Part shown: positions 35,771 to 45,479 of the stretch, piece after piece
Layout of the letters: the number at the start of each line of letters is the position of its first letter
How positions within the stretch are numbered: position 1 is the first letter of the stretch
DNA from: Burkholderia sp. OK233
GTDB taxonomy: Bacteria; Pseudomonadota; Gammaproteobacteria; Burkholderiales; Burkholderiaceae
Length of the DNA: 64,000 nucleotides
Assembly: GCF_900230185.1 (NCBI RefSeq)
Contig: NZ_OCSR01000002.1
Span: forward strand, 2,852,001 to 2,916,000
Direction: 5' to 3'
The notes under the pieces: model-generated
The model's database searches: none
Seen by the model: only the letters and a program-made list of their open reading frames with translations
Told to the model about the DNA's origin: nothing
Made by a program: the position numbers and the translations under genes

Positions 35771-36553
35771 ATGAGCACATCCACCATTCAAGTCACTATC
35801 GACTCGCAAGTCGCCATGATCGCGCTGAATCGTCCTGAAAAACGTAACGCCATCACCAGCGAAATGCGTGCCGAACTAATCGAGGCGCTGGACACCGTTT
35901 CGCGCGACCGGGGGGTGCGCGCCGTAGTGTTGACTGGCAACGGCAAGGGGTTCTGTGCTGGCGGAGACGTCAGCGGTATGGCGCAGCGCATGGAAGCGCC
36001 CGCCGGCGAGATTGCGTTCAATGGCTGGTCCCGCCAGCAACTCGTGCATCACACGGTCAATCTGCTCTACTCGATGCCCAAACCGACCATCGCTGCCGTC
36101 AACGGGGCGGCGGCAGGTCTCGGTGCCGATATGGCGCTCTCCTGCGACTTTATCCTCGCGTCACAGGAAGCGAGCTTCACGTGGAGCTACATCAAACGCG
36201 GGCTGATTCCCGATGGTGGCGGCATGTACTTATTGCCGCGTCGAGTCGGCCTCGCGCGGGCGAAGGAACTGATCTTCAGCGGGCGCAAGGTAGATGCAAA
36301 GGAAGCGCTGGAAATTGGCATCGCGGATCGCCTGAGCGACCCGGAATCGCTCATCGCCGACGCCCACGCCTGGGCCGCCGAATTGAGCCAGGGTTCGGCC
36401 ACCGCGCTCGCGCTTGGCAAGAGCATCCTCAACCAGAGCTACGAACTGTCCGCGCATCAGGTGTTTTCACAAGGTAGCCAGGCACAGGCCGTCTGCTACA
36501 CAAGCAGTGAACATCGCGACTCGGTGCTCGCATTCCTGAACAAAACCAAGTGA
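35771..36553 (+). CDS. Crotonase-family enoyl-CoA hydratase/isomerase (PaaG-like)
   Basis: A 260-residue crotonase-fold enzyme acting on acyl-CoA thioesters. The oxyanion-hole loops are present (FCAGGDVSGM and NGAAAGLGADMAL). The hydratase glutamates are not: the first site reads FTWSYIKRG. The second region has an Asp (D148 in LIPDGGGMYLLPR), as in PaaG-type isomerases. Isomerisation or another reaction is thus more likely than plain hydration (inference). Its stop codon overlaps the GTG of the acyl-CoA ligase gene, which indicates translational coupling. The start at 35771 is chosen from the conserved N-terminus. Confidence 0.85.
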   Translation: MSTSTIQVTIDSQVAMIALNRPEKRNAITSEMRAELIEALDTVSRDRGVRAVVLTGNGKGFCAGGDVSGMAQRMEAPAGEIAFNGWSRQQLVHHTVNLLYSMPKPTIAAVNGAAAGLGADMALSCDFILASQEASFTWSYIKRGLIPDGGGMYLLPRRVGLARAKELIFSGRKVDAKEALEIGIADRLSDPESLIADAHAWAAELSQGSATALALGKSILNQSYELSAHQVFSQGSQAQAVCYTSSEHRDSVLAFLNKTK

Positions 36554-38682
36554 GCACGAAGGAGATCGATGTGAATGCAATTTCAAAATTGATGCGTCCG
36601 GCGAGCGTAGCCGTAATCGGCGCATCGGCGGACGCAGCCAAGACTTCAGGCCGCCCGGTGGCTTACCTCCGGAAGCACGGCTTCGACGGCGACATATACC
36701 CTGTCAATCCGCGTTACGACTCGATCGATGGCCTGCCCTGCTATCCCGATGTAGCGTCGCTGCCGCACGCACCGGATGTCGGCATCGTGCTGCTCGGCGC
36801 CGAGCGCGCCCACGTTGCGGTGCGGGATCTGGCGAGCCGCGGCACGAGCGCTGCAATCGTGCTGGCGAGCGGCTATGCAGAAATTGGCGAGGAAGGCGCG
36901 AAGCGTCAGGCGCAATTGATCGAGGCTGCAGGGTCCATGCGCCTGCTCGGCCCGAATACGATCGGACTCGTCAACCTCACCGATCGCATCACGCTGTCAG
37001 CAAGCGGGGCGCTAGAGACCGACACTTTTACAGTCGGCGGGATCGGCGTGGTGTCACAAAGCGGGGGGATTCTTGGCTCGCTGTTGTCGCGGGCGGCAGC
37101 AAGCGGTATTGGCTTATCAAAGCTGGTGTCGACAAGCAATGAAGCAGATCTCGACATGGCGGACTTCGTCGATTATCTGGTTGACGATGATTCGACTTCC
37201 GTCATCGCGCTCTATATGGAGGGGCTACGTCATCCGGACCGGTTTCGCCGCGCCGCGCTAAGGGCGGCCGCCGCGGGCAAGCCGGTCGTCGTGTTCAAGA
37301 TCGGACGCTCGGAATCAGGCGCGCGATCGGCGGTCTCTCATACGGGCGCGCTGGCCGGCTCGGACCGCATGTATGACGCGCTTTTCAGCCAGGTCGGCGT
37401 CATTCGCGCCCGGACGTTTTCCGATTTGCTCGACATCCCTCATGCGCTCGCGACGCGTCGCAAGCTCTCCGGGCGACGGGTGGCGATTCTGACCTCGACC
37501 GGCGGTGCCGGCACGCTCGTCACCGACAGCCTCGGCATGGCGAACTTTGAGACCCCGCCTCCCGATGAAGCGACTGCTGCAAAGCTGCGCGCGCTCCAGA
37601 CCGGCGGTCATGCCGTGCTCGACCGCAATCCGATCGACGTGACGCTCGCGGGTCTGCAGCCGGCTCTGCTGCGCGGTGCGATCGGCACGCTACTCGACAG
37701 TCCGACTTACGACGCGGTCGTAGTTATCGTTGGATCGTCAGGCCTCGCGATGCCTGACCTGATGGCTAACGCGATCCGCGATTCGCTGCCCGGGAGTGAC
37801 AAACCCGTGATGGCATTTGTGAGCCCTCACGCGCCGGAGATCACACGGTTGCTTAACGAGCAGGCAGTGCCGGCGTTCCCATCGCCCGAAAGCGTGACTA
37901 GCGCACTTGCGGCGATGTGGCAGCACGGCGAGTACATGCAACGCGCCGTGAGTTTGGACAAACAACACTCCGAAGCAGACGTCAACGTGAGCGATCTACC
38001 CGCCGGATCACTAAACGAAGCGCAGGCGAAAGAGCTTTTTGCCCGCTTCGGTGTGACGGCGGTACGCGAGCGTGTCGTCACGAACGCGAATGAAGCCACG
38101 AGCGCCGCTCGCGAGCTGGGCGACAAAGTCGTGCTCAAACTGCTGTCGAACACGATCACCCACAAGAGCGATGTCGGTGGCGTAGCGGTTGGGGTCACAG
38201 CCGACAGCATCGGGGCGCGCCTGAACCGTATGCGGGACGACGTTGAAACCGCGACTGGCGTATCCGCGAATACGTTTCTCGTTCAGGAAATGGTGGCCGC
38301 TGGAACGGAACTGATTCTCGGCCTTCATCAAGACCCGTTAGGCACAGCATTGCTGCTCGGCATGGGCGGCGTCACAGCGGAACTGTTCAAGGACACGACG
38401 ATGCGACTCCTGTCCGCCGAAGCGCCGCTGTCGCGCGCAGACGCGCTCGCAATGATCCACGAACTGAAAACGTGGCCCCTGCTAGACGGGTATCGTGGAC
38501 GGCCGCGCGCTGATATTGACGCCCTCGTGACCGCAATCGTCGCCTTTGCGCGAATGGCGGTGCGGCTTGGCGGGCGTATTGTCGAGGCAGAAATCAATCC
38601 GATCTTCGTGCTGCCTGCGGGCCAAGGCGTACGGGCGGCTGACGGCGTTGCTGTACTCGCATCGGAGGCTCACGACGAATGA
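36550..38682 (+). CDS. Acyl-CoA ligase of the ADP-forming acetyl-CoA synthetase superfamily
   Basis: A 710-residue fused enzyme: CoA-binding Rossmann domain (SVAVIGASADAAKTSGRPVA), then a flavodoxin-like ligase domain with the phospho-His region SHTGALAG (H264), and an ATP-grasp domain with VVLKLLSNTITHKSDVGGVA at about 530-550 and a final EINPIF. Proteins of this layout include feruloyl-CoA synthetase FerA and acetyl- or acyl-CoA ligases; here it should activate the pathway acid for the crotonase. It starts with GTG overlapping the crotonase stop (GTGA). Confidence 0.88.
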   Translation: MSTKEIDVNAISKLMRPASVAVIGASADAAKTSGRPVAYLRKHGFDGDIYPVNPRYDSIDGLPCYPDVASLPHAPDVGIVLLGAERAHVAVRDLASRGTSAAIVLASGYAEIGEEGAKRQAQLIEAAGSMRLLGPNTIGLVNLTDRITLSASGALETDTFTVGGIGVVSQSGGILGSLLSRAAASGIGLSKLVSTSNEADLDMADFVDYLVDDDSTSVIALYMEGLRHPDRFRRAALRAAAAGKPVVVFKIGRSESGARSAVSHTGALAGSDRMYDALFSQVGVIRARTFSDLLDIPHALATRRKLSGRRVAILTSTGGAGTLVTDSLGMANFETPPPDEATAAKLRALQTGGHAVLDRNPIDVTLAGLQPALLRGAIGTLLDSPTYDAVVVIVGSSGLAMPDLMANAIRDSLPGSDKPVMAFVSPHAPEITRLLNEQAVPAFPSPESVTSALAAMWQHGEYMQRAVSLDKQHSEADVNVSDLPAGSLNEAQAKELFARFGVTAVRERVVTNANEATSAARELGDKVVLKLLSNTITHKSDVGGVAVGVTADSIGARLNRMRDDVETATGVSANTFLVQEMVAAGTELILGLHQDPLGTALLLGMGGVTAELFKDTTMRLLSAEAPLSRADALAMIHELKTWPLLDGYRGRPRADIDALVTAIVAFARMAVRLGGRIVEAEINPIFVLPAGQGVRAADGVAVLASEAHDE

Positions 38683-39150
38683 CGATGCTCTGGTCACACT
38701 CGACGAAACATCCCCGCTCGCCTATCTTGCGCGCACCGGGAGCGATGTGGCAAATCCCACCTAAATCGACCTCCCGATTGTCAATCGAAGGGCTCGACGA
38801 GCGAACCATTTGCTACGTCTATTTCGACGAGGTGAGGTTCGCTCGCATTTGAAAAGTAGGTGCGCGCGCCTACCGGTAACCAGGAAGCAAGAGCGTGAGA
38901 ATGTGGCGGCTAAGCAGAAACCTGGTCTCGGCAACAGTCTGCAAAATAGCAATTCAAGATTTGCCTCATCGCCTGGTGGATCATCGTTGTATCCCTTTCG
39001 GATACAACAGGATCGTCCTATCAGCGAAGCGGTGGAACATACCAAAATCGTAGCCACTATCTGCGGATAGCGAAATCGCGCTTTAGGTGCGCATTTCCGA
39101 CGGTCTTGACTGCAGTAACGTACTAAGAAGCGGCAACCAACGGCTATGAA
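38683..39150. other. Gap with a palindrome upstream of the FAD oxidoreductase
   Basis: No supported gene in 468 bases. Contains a near-perfect palindrome at 38986-39008, described separately. Confidence 0.55.
38986..39008. promoter_or_regulatory. Perfect 9-bp inverted repeat, possible operator
   Basis: GTTGTATCC and GGATACAAC flank a 5-base centre (CTTTC). It lies 143 bases before the FAD oxidoreductase start codon and has no T run, so an operator is more likely than a terminator. The sequence differs from the TTCCA...TGGAA palindromes of this module. Confidence 0.55.
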
Positions 39151-40479
39151 ATGCTAAGGATCGACGAAGTCACGGATAGCGAAGGTTTCCCCGAGCGATG
39201 CGATGTCGCGATAATTGGCGGCGGCATTATTGGCGTCAGCACCGCGTATGAACTGGCACGACGCGGCGTCCAGGTGGTTCTGCTCGAAAAGGGCATCATC
39301 GGCTGCGAGCAGTCGGGGCGCAATTGGGGCTGGGTGCGTCAGCAGAACCGCGACCTCCATGAGTTGCCGCTCGCGATGCAGAGCCTCAAGCGCTGGAGCG
39401 AACTAAGCGAAGAACTGGGCGAGGACATTGGGTTTCGTAAGGCGGGCATACTGTACGGCACGGAGCATCAATCGGACATCGCGCAGTGGGAATCGTGGCT
39501 TGCCCGCGCCCGGGAAGTCGGCTTTAACAGCGAGATCCTCAGTGCGCGCGAACTGGCAGCGCGCATTCCGTCCGGACGTGCGAAGTGGGCTGGAGGGCTG
39601 TGGTCTGCCACGGACGGCCGAGCCGAGCCGTCGAAAGCCGCGCCTGCTATCGCTCGCGGCGCGCAAGGTCTCGGCGCGATGGTGTATCAGAACTGCGCGG
39701 TACGAAGTCTCGACATGAGTGCTGGGCGTGTCTCTGGCATCTGGACGGAGCGCGGTCGGCTCGCAGCCGACATCGTCGTTCTCGCGGGAGGCGCCTGGAG
39801 TGCGTTGTTCTGCCAGCATCACGGCATCGATCTGCCCTCCATCAACGTGATGGGAACGGCGTTGCGAACTGCTGACGCGCCGGGGGTCATCGAAGGCTGT
39901 TTCTCCGGGCCTAACTTCGCGCTGAGGAGGCGGTTGGACGGCGGCTACACCATCGCTGTTCCCGGCTACGGACGCGTGGAACTCGCGCCGCAAAACCTGC
40001 GGCATTCGGTGAAGTTCCGCACCATGTTCCGCAGCAAGCTGAAGAAAAAACTGAAGATTCGCGTCGGTACCAGTTTCTTCCACGGACCGGAGGCAAGCGC
40101 AACGTGGCGCGACGATGACGTCTCGCCGTTCGAAGAAACGCGGGTGCTGGATCCCCGGCCTGATACCGAATGGCTCGAACGTGCCCTGCAAAATGTGTCC
40201 AGCGTGTTTCCCGAGCTGGCGGGCCTGCGGATCGCTCACGCATGGGCGGGCGCGATCGACACGACGCCGGACCTCGTTCCCGTCATCTCGAAGGTTAATG
40301 CGAAACCTGGTCTCGTGATCGCATCCGGCTTCAGCGGACACGGCTTTGGACTAGGGCCAGGCGCAGGCGTTCTCGTGAGCCGGCTGGTAATGGACGAGGC
40401 GCCGCAGTTCGACATTAAACCCTACAGACTGACCCGCTTTTCCGACGGAACGACATTGAGCAGCCCCGAAATGATGTGA
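39151..40479 (+). CDS. FAD-dependent amine/amino-acid oxidoreductase (DAO family)
   Basis: A 442-residue oxidoreductase. The N-terminal dinucleotide fold is intact (CDVAIIGGGIIGVSTAYELA), followed by the DAO motif GRNWGWVRQQNRD. The C-terminal FAD contact reads SGFSGHGFGLGPGAG. Relatives oxidise amines, D-amino acids or sarcosine-like compounds with oxygen or another acceptor. It may feed an acid or aldehyde into the acyl-CoA genes upstream (inference). The start is uncertain; ATG at 39151 has no clear ribosome site. Confidence 0.83.
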   Translation: MLRIDEVTDSEGFPERCDVAIIGGGIIGVSTAYELARRGVQVVLLEKGIIGCEQSGRNWGWVRQQNRDLHELPLAMQSLKRWSELSEELGEDIGFRKAGILYGTEHQSDIAQWESWLARAREVGFNSEILSARELAARIPSGRAKWAGGLWSATDGRAEPSKAAPAIARGAQGLGAMVYQNCAVRSLDMSAGRVSGIWTERGRLAADIVVLAGGAWSALFCQHHGIDLPSINVMGTALRTADAPGVIEGCFSGPNFALRRRLDGGYTIAVPGYGRVELAPQNLRHSVKFRTMFRSKLKKKLKIRVGTSFFHGPEASATWRDDDVSPFEETRVLDPRPDTEWLERALQNVSSVFPELAGLRIAHAWAGAIDTTPDLVPVISKVNAKPGLVIASGFSGHGFGLGPGAGVLVSRLVMDEAPQFDIKPYRLTRFSDGTTLSSPEMM

Positions 40480-40951
40480 GTCGAGGCCGCGGGCGAGCTT
40501 TCGCGGCAGCCCACTTCGGGAGGTTGAACCTCCAGTACGATTCAACTGTCTTGATTAACGGCCATTGCAGTTCGAAAAGCGGCCGGAGATCTTGATTGAC
40601 CTCGTATGACGGAGAAGGGTCGCAGTGCGCATTCGCTAGCGGTGAGACCGGTCATTCGCGAATGCCGACCTTCGAATGTCAGGAAAAGGACCCATAGCGG
40701 CCAGACCGACGTCGATACTCGAATGACGGCAAAGGCCGAACTGCCGTCTCCTAGGTGTCAGCTTGAGTGACCGGACCACTCGGTTTACAGCCGTTGAATC
40801 CCTGACATCGCGACCGCCGGCAATGGGCCAATCTGCGACCTTAATGGATGGGAGGAAGCTGGTCCGAACCGTCAGATCATCGCGGCAAAGCATGTCGTCG
40901 CATCATTGCCGCGAGAACGCCGGTTATCACGGAGGCCGCGTGCGCCTTTAA
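40480..40951. other. Gap before IS5 copy B
   Basis: No supported gene in 472 bases. It ends in TTAA directly at the IS5 end. Confidence 0.5.
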
Positions 40952-42287
40952 CAGGCCGTTGAAATATCCGTCGTTGATGCGCCCAGATGCATTACGACGG
41001 ATGCTGGGTTCGCACTTTTGAAACGCGGAACACGTTGCGGGCATTCGACGTTGCTCGCGGGTTCGCCATATCGATGTTATCCATTGCTTCCTGCCCCTTA
41101 ACCGGCAAGTGTGCGCATACGCGTCAGGTTGTAGCCGACCTGCGTCAGCACGAAGAGCTGGTCTACGCGTTCAAGTCCTCGATACATCGCTTGTCGAATT
41201 CGTCCGACTGTCTTGCCCCATCCGAACACCTGCTCAATGCGTTTACGTTTTTGCTGGCTGACCGCGTAACCCGGCCAGCGCGTAGTTCGCTCGTCAATTG
41301 CTGAGCCTCCTGGACGACCATCGTTTTGCGCCACATGCGGCGTGACACGATTCGCGCGACAACTGCCGACGAAGCCGGCGGTGTCGTAGTTCTTGTCCGC
41401 ACCGACCGTGATGGCACGCGACGCAACACTCGCGGCATCAGCAAGCATCTGCCCGGCCGCGTCGCGCTCGGCGGTGCCCGTCGCCAGCGTCACCTGTGCG
41501 TTGACCACCAGGCCGTGCCGGTTGTCGGTCAGCACGTGGCCCATATAACAGAGCATCGCTCCGGTTCCTTTGCTCTTACGAAACAGGCGCGCCTGCTCGT
41601 CCGTCGTGGATTGGTGCGTCTCGTTACTGCGCTTCTGTCCATGCCAGTTGTCATTCGGCGCGGGCGGTTCGTCAGGAGGCCTGTCTTCTTTGTCCGGACT
41701 TGCCTTGGGCACAAAGCTCTTGTGCCCGGCCCATGCCTGAATCAACGTGCCGTCGACGCTAAAGTGCTCCCCAGAAAGATATCCGCGCTCGCGCGCGGTC
41801 TCGACTGTCTCGTTGAAGAGCAACACCAGCACATCGTGTTCGAGCAACCGGTCGCGGTTCTTGCTGAACGTCGAGTGGTCCCACACGGTCCCGTCCATCG
41901 GCAGGCCGACGAACCAGCGGAACAACATATTGTAGGAAATCTGTTCCACCAGCATGCGCTCGCTACGAATTGAGTACAGCACCTGCAGCAAAAGAGCTCG
42001 CACCAGCTTCTCCGGCGCAATGCTCGGCCGACCTCCTTTCACGTCAGCCTCGTACATCCGCGCGAACACATCGTCCATGCGTTTAAGCGCGTCATTGAGC
42101 CAGGTGCGAATCGGACGCAACGGATGGTCCTTCGGCACAAAATCGTCCAGCTTCAACACCGTGAACATTGATTCGGTAAAACCATCTGGCCCACGCATCC
42201 GTTCCATCTCGCTCTCATTGATGACATACGTTCAACGTTTACGCCTGCGTTCCGGATGACCGCTACATGAGGTATTTCACCGGCCTG
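40952..42287 (-). mobile_element. IS5-family insertion sequence, copy B (inverted)
   Basis: A 1336-bp copy in reverse orientation to copies A and C. Ends start CAGGCCGTTGAAATA on the left and CAGGCCGGTGAAATA when reading the right end inward. The flanks are TTAA (40948-40951) and CTAG (42288-42291). Both fit YTAR but do not match, unlike copies A and C. Confidence 0.9.
41098..42207 (-). CDS. IS5-family transposase (copy B)
   Basis: A 369-residue DDE transposase identical at the protein level to copy A. It is intact. Confidence 0.92.
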   Translation of the reverse strand: MERMRGPDGFTESMFTVLKLDDFVPKDHPLRPIRTWLNDALKRMDDVFARMYEADVKGGRPSIAPEKLVRALLLQVLYSIRSERMLVEQISYNMLFRWFVGLPMDGTVWDHSTFSKNRDRLLEHDVLVLLFNETVETARERGYLSGEHFSVDGTLIQAWAGHKSFVPKASPDKEDRPPDEPPAPNDNWHGQKRSNETHQSTTDEQARLFRKSKGTGAMLCYMGHVLTDNRHGLVVNAQVTLATGTAERDAAGQMLADAASVASRAITVGADKNYDTAGFVGSCRANRVTPHVAQNDGRPGGSAIDERTTRWPGYAVSQQKRKRIEQVFGWGKTVGRIRQAMYRGLERVDQLFVLTQVGYNLTRMRTLAG

Positions 42288-42291
42288 CTAG
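42288..42291. repeat. CTAG flanking the IS701 element, left
   Basis: CTAG matches the CTAG at 43791-43794 and so is the IS701 target duplication. It is also the base-exact right flank of IS5 copy B. Confidence 0.75.
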
Positions 42292-43790
42292 TCTTACTGT
42301 GTCATATAAATGCTCGTGCAATCTATTGCCACAGAGGAAGAGTGCCATCGTTGCATGAGCCGTAGTCCAAGCAGGATACGCAACGTGGTAATGGAATCAG
42401 GAACGTGGCGTTGTGCGCGCTGGACTGCCCCGAGGGATGTAATCCTGGGGAAGGGCAGGCAGCGTGCGTTCGAGGAAGTTTTTTTTATCGCGCACATCTG
42501 ATTGCATCCTGAGTCGCTGGGCCATCAGAAACCCATATGCAGCGATACTCAGTGTGGCGTGGTGGTGAAAGCCACGCCAGCCTCGCCCTTCGTAATGACC
42601 GAGCCCGAACTCCTGTTTCAGGTCCTGATAGTCGCGCTCGATGCGCCAGCGCATCTTGGTCACGAACACAAGCTGCTCAAGGGTCGCCTCCTCAGGGGCG
42701 GTAGTGAGAAAGTATTTGAGCGGCTCCGTATCGCCATCAGGCCATTCAATGAGCAGCCATTCTTCGTCGCGAACGGTACTTCGCCAATAGTCGCGATGTG
42801 CGGGACGAACCCGTACGGCGGCAAAGCGAGAGGAAAGTGCTGCGTTGCTGCCTTCCCGCCAGGTTACGGTTTGCCAGGCGCTCACGGGTAATTGCATGGC
42901 CAGTTCCTTCACCGCGAGCGGTTCGTGGCCGGGCGCACGGCGCAACGATGTCGGTGGCCTGCCGCGCCCGCTCCAGGGCTCGGGCGGAAGTGGCGCCGTA
43001 CCTGGCGCCCACACAGAGGTGCCAGGCCGGATCCCTACCGCGTACAACAAACCCAGTTCAGTTACGCCATCCCGGAAAGCGGTTTCGTCGCCGTACCCGG
43101 CGTCGGCCAGCACGATGCCCGGTGCAACGCCGGACGCTACAGCCTCGCGAAGTTGGGCCAGCGCAATCTGGGGCTTGGTCTCGAAAGCCAGATCGTCGGG
43201 AATGCCCGCACGACGGGCCCGCTCCCGGTCGTCAATCCATTCCTTGGGCACATACAACTGCCAGGCAATCGGCAGGCTGCCGCGTTGCGTCGCGATCGAC
43301 AGGCTCACGGCGACCTGACAGTTGTCCTGTTTGCCGAGCTGCCCACAGTACTGACGTGCAACCCCGACCGAATGACGCCCCTTCTTTGGAAAACCTGTGT
43401 CGTCAACAATCCAGTAGTAGCCGGTTTCTTCAGCAGCGTGCGCGCCTAACGCGGGCATCACCCATTCGCGTACCCGCTGCAAGACCGCCCGGTCAGACCA
43501 TTCTGCCTTGGCCACAAAGTGGTGGAGTGACTGGTGCTTCGCACTCGCGTGAAGTGGGTCAATATGCGCGGCCATCGGCTCGACGCTCTTGCGTGACAAC
43601 GGCAATACCAGGCCCGAACAGTAGCCCTTGAGGCCGGCATGGCGATCGGCGTGCCCTAACGCCTGCGCCAGATGGTTCAAATACGCGTCAAATTCGTCGA
43701 CATCTTCTCTCATCGCGATCGCCCGAAGTCTGTATTATTCAATAGTACCAGGTATCGCTTTGATGCAAATATTTATATGACACAGTAAGA
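42292..43790 (-). mobile_element. IS701-family insertion sequence
   Basis: A 1499-bp element with matching ends: TCTTACTGTGTCATATAAAT on the left, and its complement on the right (ATTTATATGACACAGTAAGA). It is flanked on both sides by CTAG, a typical 4-bp IS701 target (YTAG), and carries one transposase gene on the minus strand. Confidence 0.88.
42397..43713 (-). CDS. IS701-family transposase
   Basis: A 438-residue DDE transposase. The likely catalytic residues are D104/D105 (YYWIVDDTGFPKKG), D204 (IVLADAGYGDE) and a glutamate in the RIERDYQDLKQEFGLGHYEG stretch near 360-368. The N-terminus FDAYLNHLAQALGHADRHAG is typical of IS701/IS4-group proteins. It is intact. Confidence 0.9.
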   Translation of the reverse strand: MREDVDEFDAYLNHLAQALGHADRHAGLKGYCSGLVLPLSRKSVEPMAAHIDPLHASAKHQSLHHFVAKAEWSDRAVLQRVREWVMPALGAHAAEETGYYWIVDDTGFPKKGRHSVGVARQYCGQLGKQDNCQVAVSLSIATQRGSLPIAWQLYVPKEWIDDRERARRAGIPDDLAFETKPQIALAQLREAVASGVAPGIVLADAGYGDETAFRDGVTELGLLYAVGIRPGTSVWAPGTAPLPPEPWSGRGRPPTSLRRAPGHEPLAVKELAMQLPVSAWQTVTWREGSNAALSSRFAAVRVRPAHRDYWRSTVRDEEWLLIEWPDGDTEPLKYFLTTAPEEATLEQLVFVTKMRWRIERDYQDLKQEFGLGHYEGRGWRGFHHHATLSIAAYGFLMAQRLRMQSDVRDKKNFLERTLPALPQDYIPRGSPARTTPRS

Positions 43791-43794
43791 CTAG

Positions 43795-44035
43795 ACGTCT
43801 GACACTGTTAGGCGATCATCCTCTGATAAACACCTATTCAGATCGAAAGCAACTGCGACATTGAGCGCAGGGTTCTTTCCCGCGCGGAATTCTTAATCCT
43901 GTTCGACTAACCCGTTGTTCCTGCACACAACAGACGAATCGTTTCTGTACACGGACTATCACATCCAGCGGTACTGAGGAGCGGGTAGTCAATCCCTACA
44001 AATATCAAACTTCACAATCCGGAGGATGGTCCGTA
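43795..44035. other. Upstream region of the second porin
   Basis: No supported gene. It follows the IS701 CTAG and includes CCGGAGGATGGTCC, the ribosome-site region just before the porin ATG. Confidence 0.5.
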
Positions 44036-45097
44036 ATGGTTCGTATTACTAATGTAATTTCAGTCGGCTTGGTATCAATGGTGATCGTCAATTTCGCACA
44101 CGCGCAATCTTCTGTGACGCTGTATGGAAATATGGATACCGGACTATATTACCAGTCCAAGACAGCTGGCAACGGAGGGAAGATGTACTCGGCGCTCGAC
44201 GGCGGGTCGTTCCCATCGTTTTGGGGGGTGACCGGGAAGGAGGATCTTGGCGGGGGGCTCCATATGGGATTCAAGATTGAGAGCGGGATCGATACGACGA
44301 ATGGAGGATTTGGTAACTCCAACGGAAATCTCTTCGGGCGGCAGGCTTACCTCGAATTTGGTGGAGGTTTTGGTCGGATTCGTGCAGGGTTGCAGTTTTC
44401 GCCCTTCTTCGTGACGAACAATATCAACGGTGATCCGCGAGGTGGTCTGAATAACGGAGGTATTTTACCCATCTACGTCAATGGGTTCAACGGCATTTCG
44501 GGCATCTTCGACAGCAACGCCGTTGAATACCTGAGCCCCACAGTCGGTGGTTTCTCGGCTTCCATCGAGTTCGCGCCCGGCGGCGTTGCCGGAAGCTTTC
44601 AAGATAACCAGCGGATCAGCGCATCGCTGAACTACCAGGGGGCGTCTTTCGGGGCCGATATTGCTTACTATCAGGCCCGCGATAACGGAGCGGATTTTGT
44701 TTCGCTGCGCGGCAAAACGGCTGATCTCAAATATACGCTCGGGCCCGTGAAGTTGACGGCGCAAGCGACCAACTATCAGAACAATGCACCAGGCGTTAAT
44801 ACTGACGACTATGCGTATGACGCCGGTTTGATCTGGAACGTAACTCCTGCATTGTCTCTGAATGGTGCGTATTACTACGTGTACGACAAAGCCCACAAAC
44901 CCAACCAGTCGTCTTTAGTTGCCGTGGGGGCGAATTATTCGTTATCCACTCGGACGACACTTTATGCTCAGGCCGCCTATGTTGAAAATCGAGGGACCAT
45001 GGGAACCGGTATCGCCGCAAACGCGCCAGGCCAGATCATGGGTTTGCCGCAAGGCGGTACTACCGGTGTAAACATCGGCATTCGACACTATTTCTGA
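44036..45097 (+). CDS. Gram-negative trimeric porin, second copy
   Basis: A 353-residue porin with a signal peptide ending NFAHA, then QSSVTLYGNMDTGLYYQSK, a WGVTGKEDLGGGLHMGFKIE stretch and C-terminal strand NIGIRHYF ending in Phe. It is shorter and distinct from the porin at 8562-9761. GGAGG about ten bases upstream supports the start. Its place beside the hpa operon suggests it may admit aromatic acids, an inference from position only. Confidence 0.92.
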   Translation: MVRITNVISVGLVSMVIVNFAHAQSSVTLYGNMDTGLYYQSKTAGNGGKMYSALDGGSFPSFWGVTGKEDLGGGLHMGFKIESGIDTTNGGFGNSNGNLFGRQAYLEFGGGFGRIRAGLQFSPFFVTNNINGDPRGGLNNGGILPIYVNGFNGISGIFDSNAVEYLSPTVGGFSASIEFAPGGVAGSFQDNQRISASLNYQGASFGADIAYYQARDNGADFVSLRGKTADLKYTLGPVKLTAQATNYQNNAPGVNTDDYAYDAGLIWNVTPALSLNGAYYYVYDKAHKPNQSSLVAVGANYSLSTRTTLYAQAAYVENRGTMGTGIAANAPGQIMGLPQGGTTGVNIGIRHYF

Positions 45098-45479
45098 CGG
45101 CGACTGATAGCTGTGAAGGCGAGGTTGGATCGGCTATCGACGGTTTCGAATAGCGCCTGGGTTTTTGTACGCGTCATGAGGCATGGACTGCAGATTCCCA
45201 GGTTTTCGAGACAGAGTGCAAGCTGACGAAGAGAAAAAATCATCCAGACGCGATCGAATGGCGACCGAAAGGTTTCCCATGTGGTGCGGACGCGACCGAC
45301 GGATGCAACGGGACGAAGAGAAACGGCGCTCTTCCGTGGACCGAAGCGATGCGTGAACGCAAGCACTTGCGGCGGCTTCGCGAGTCAGGTAGCAAACAGG
45401 TCACGGAACGCGCTGACAAATCAAAGTTCATCTGACGCCTGTTGCGACAACTTTCCATGACAGAACGAGAAGGAGAACT
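45098..45479. other. Gap after the second porin
   Basis: No supported gene in 382 bases. Open frames on the minus strand here show no family features. Confidence 0.45.

Noticed and set aside
31502..42287. Composite transposon formed by IS5 copies A and B.
   Set aside because: Outer flanks do not match (CTAA left of A, CTAG right of B), and copy A has its own matched duplication inside a gene, so it inserted alone.
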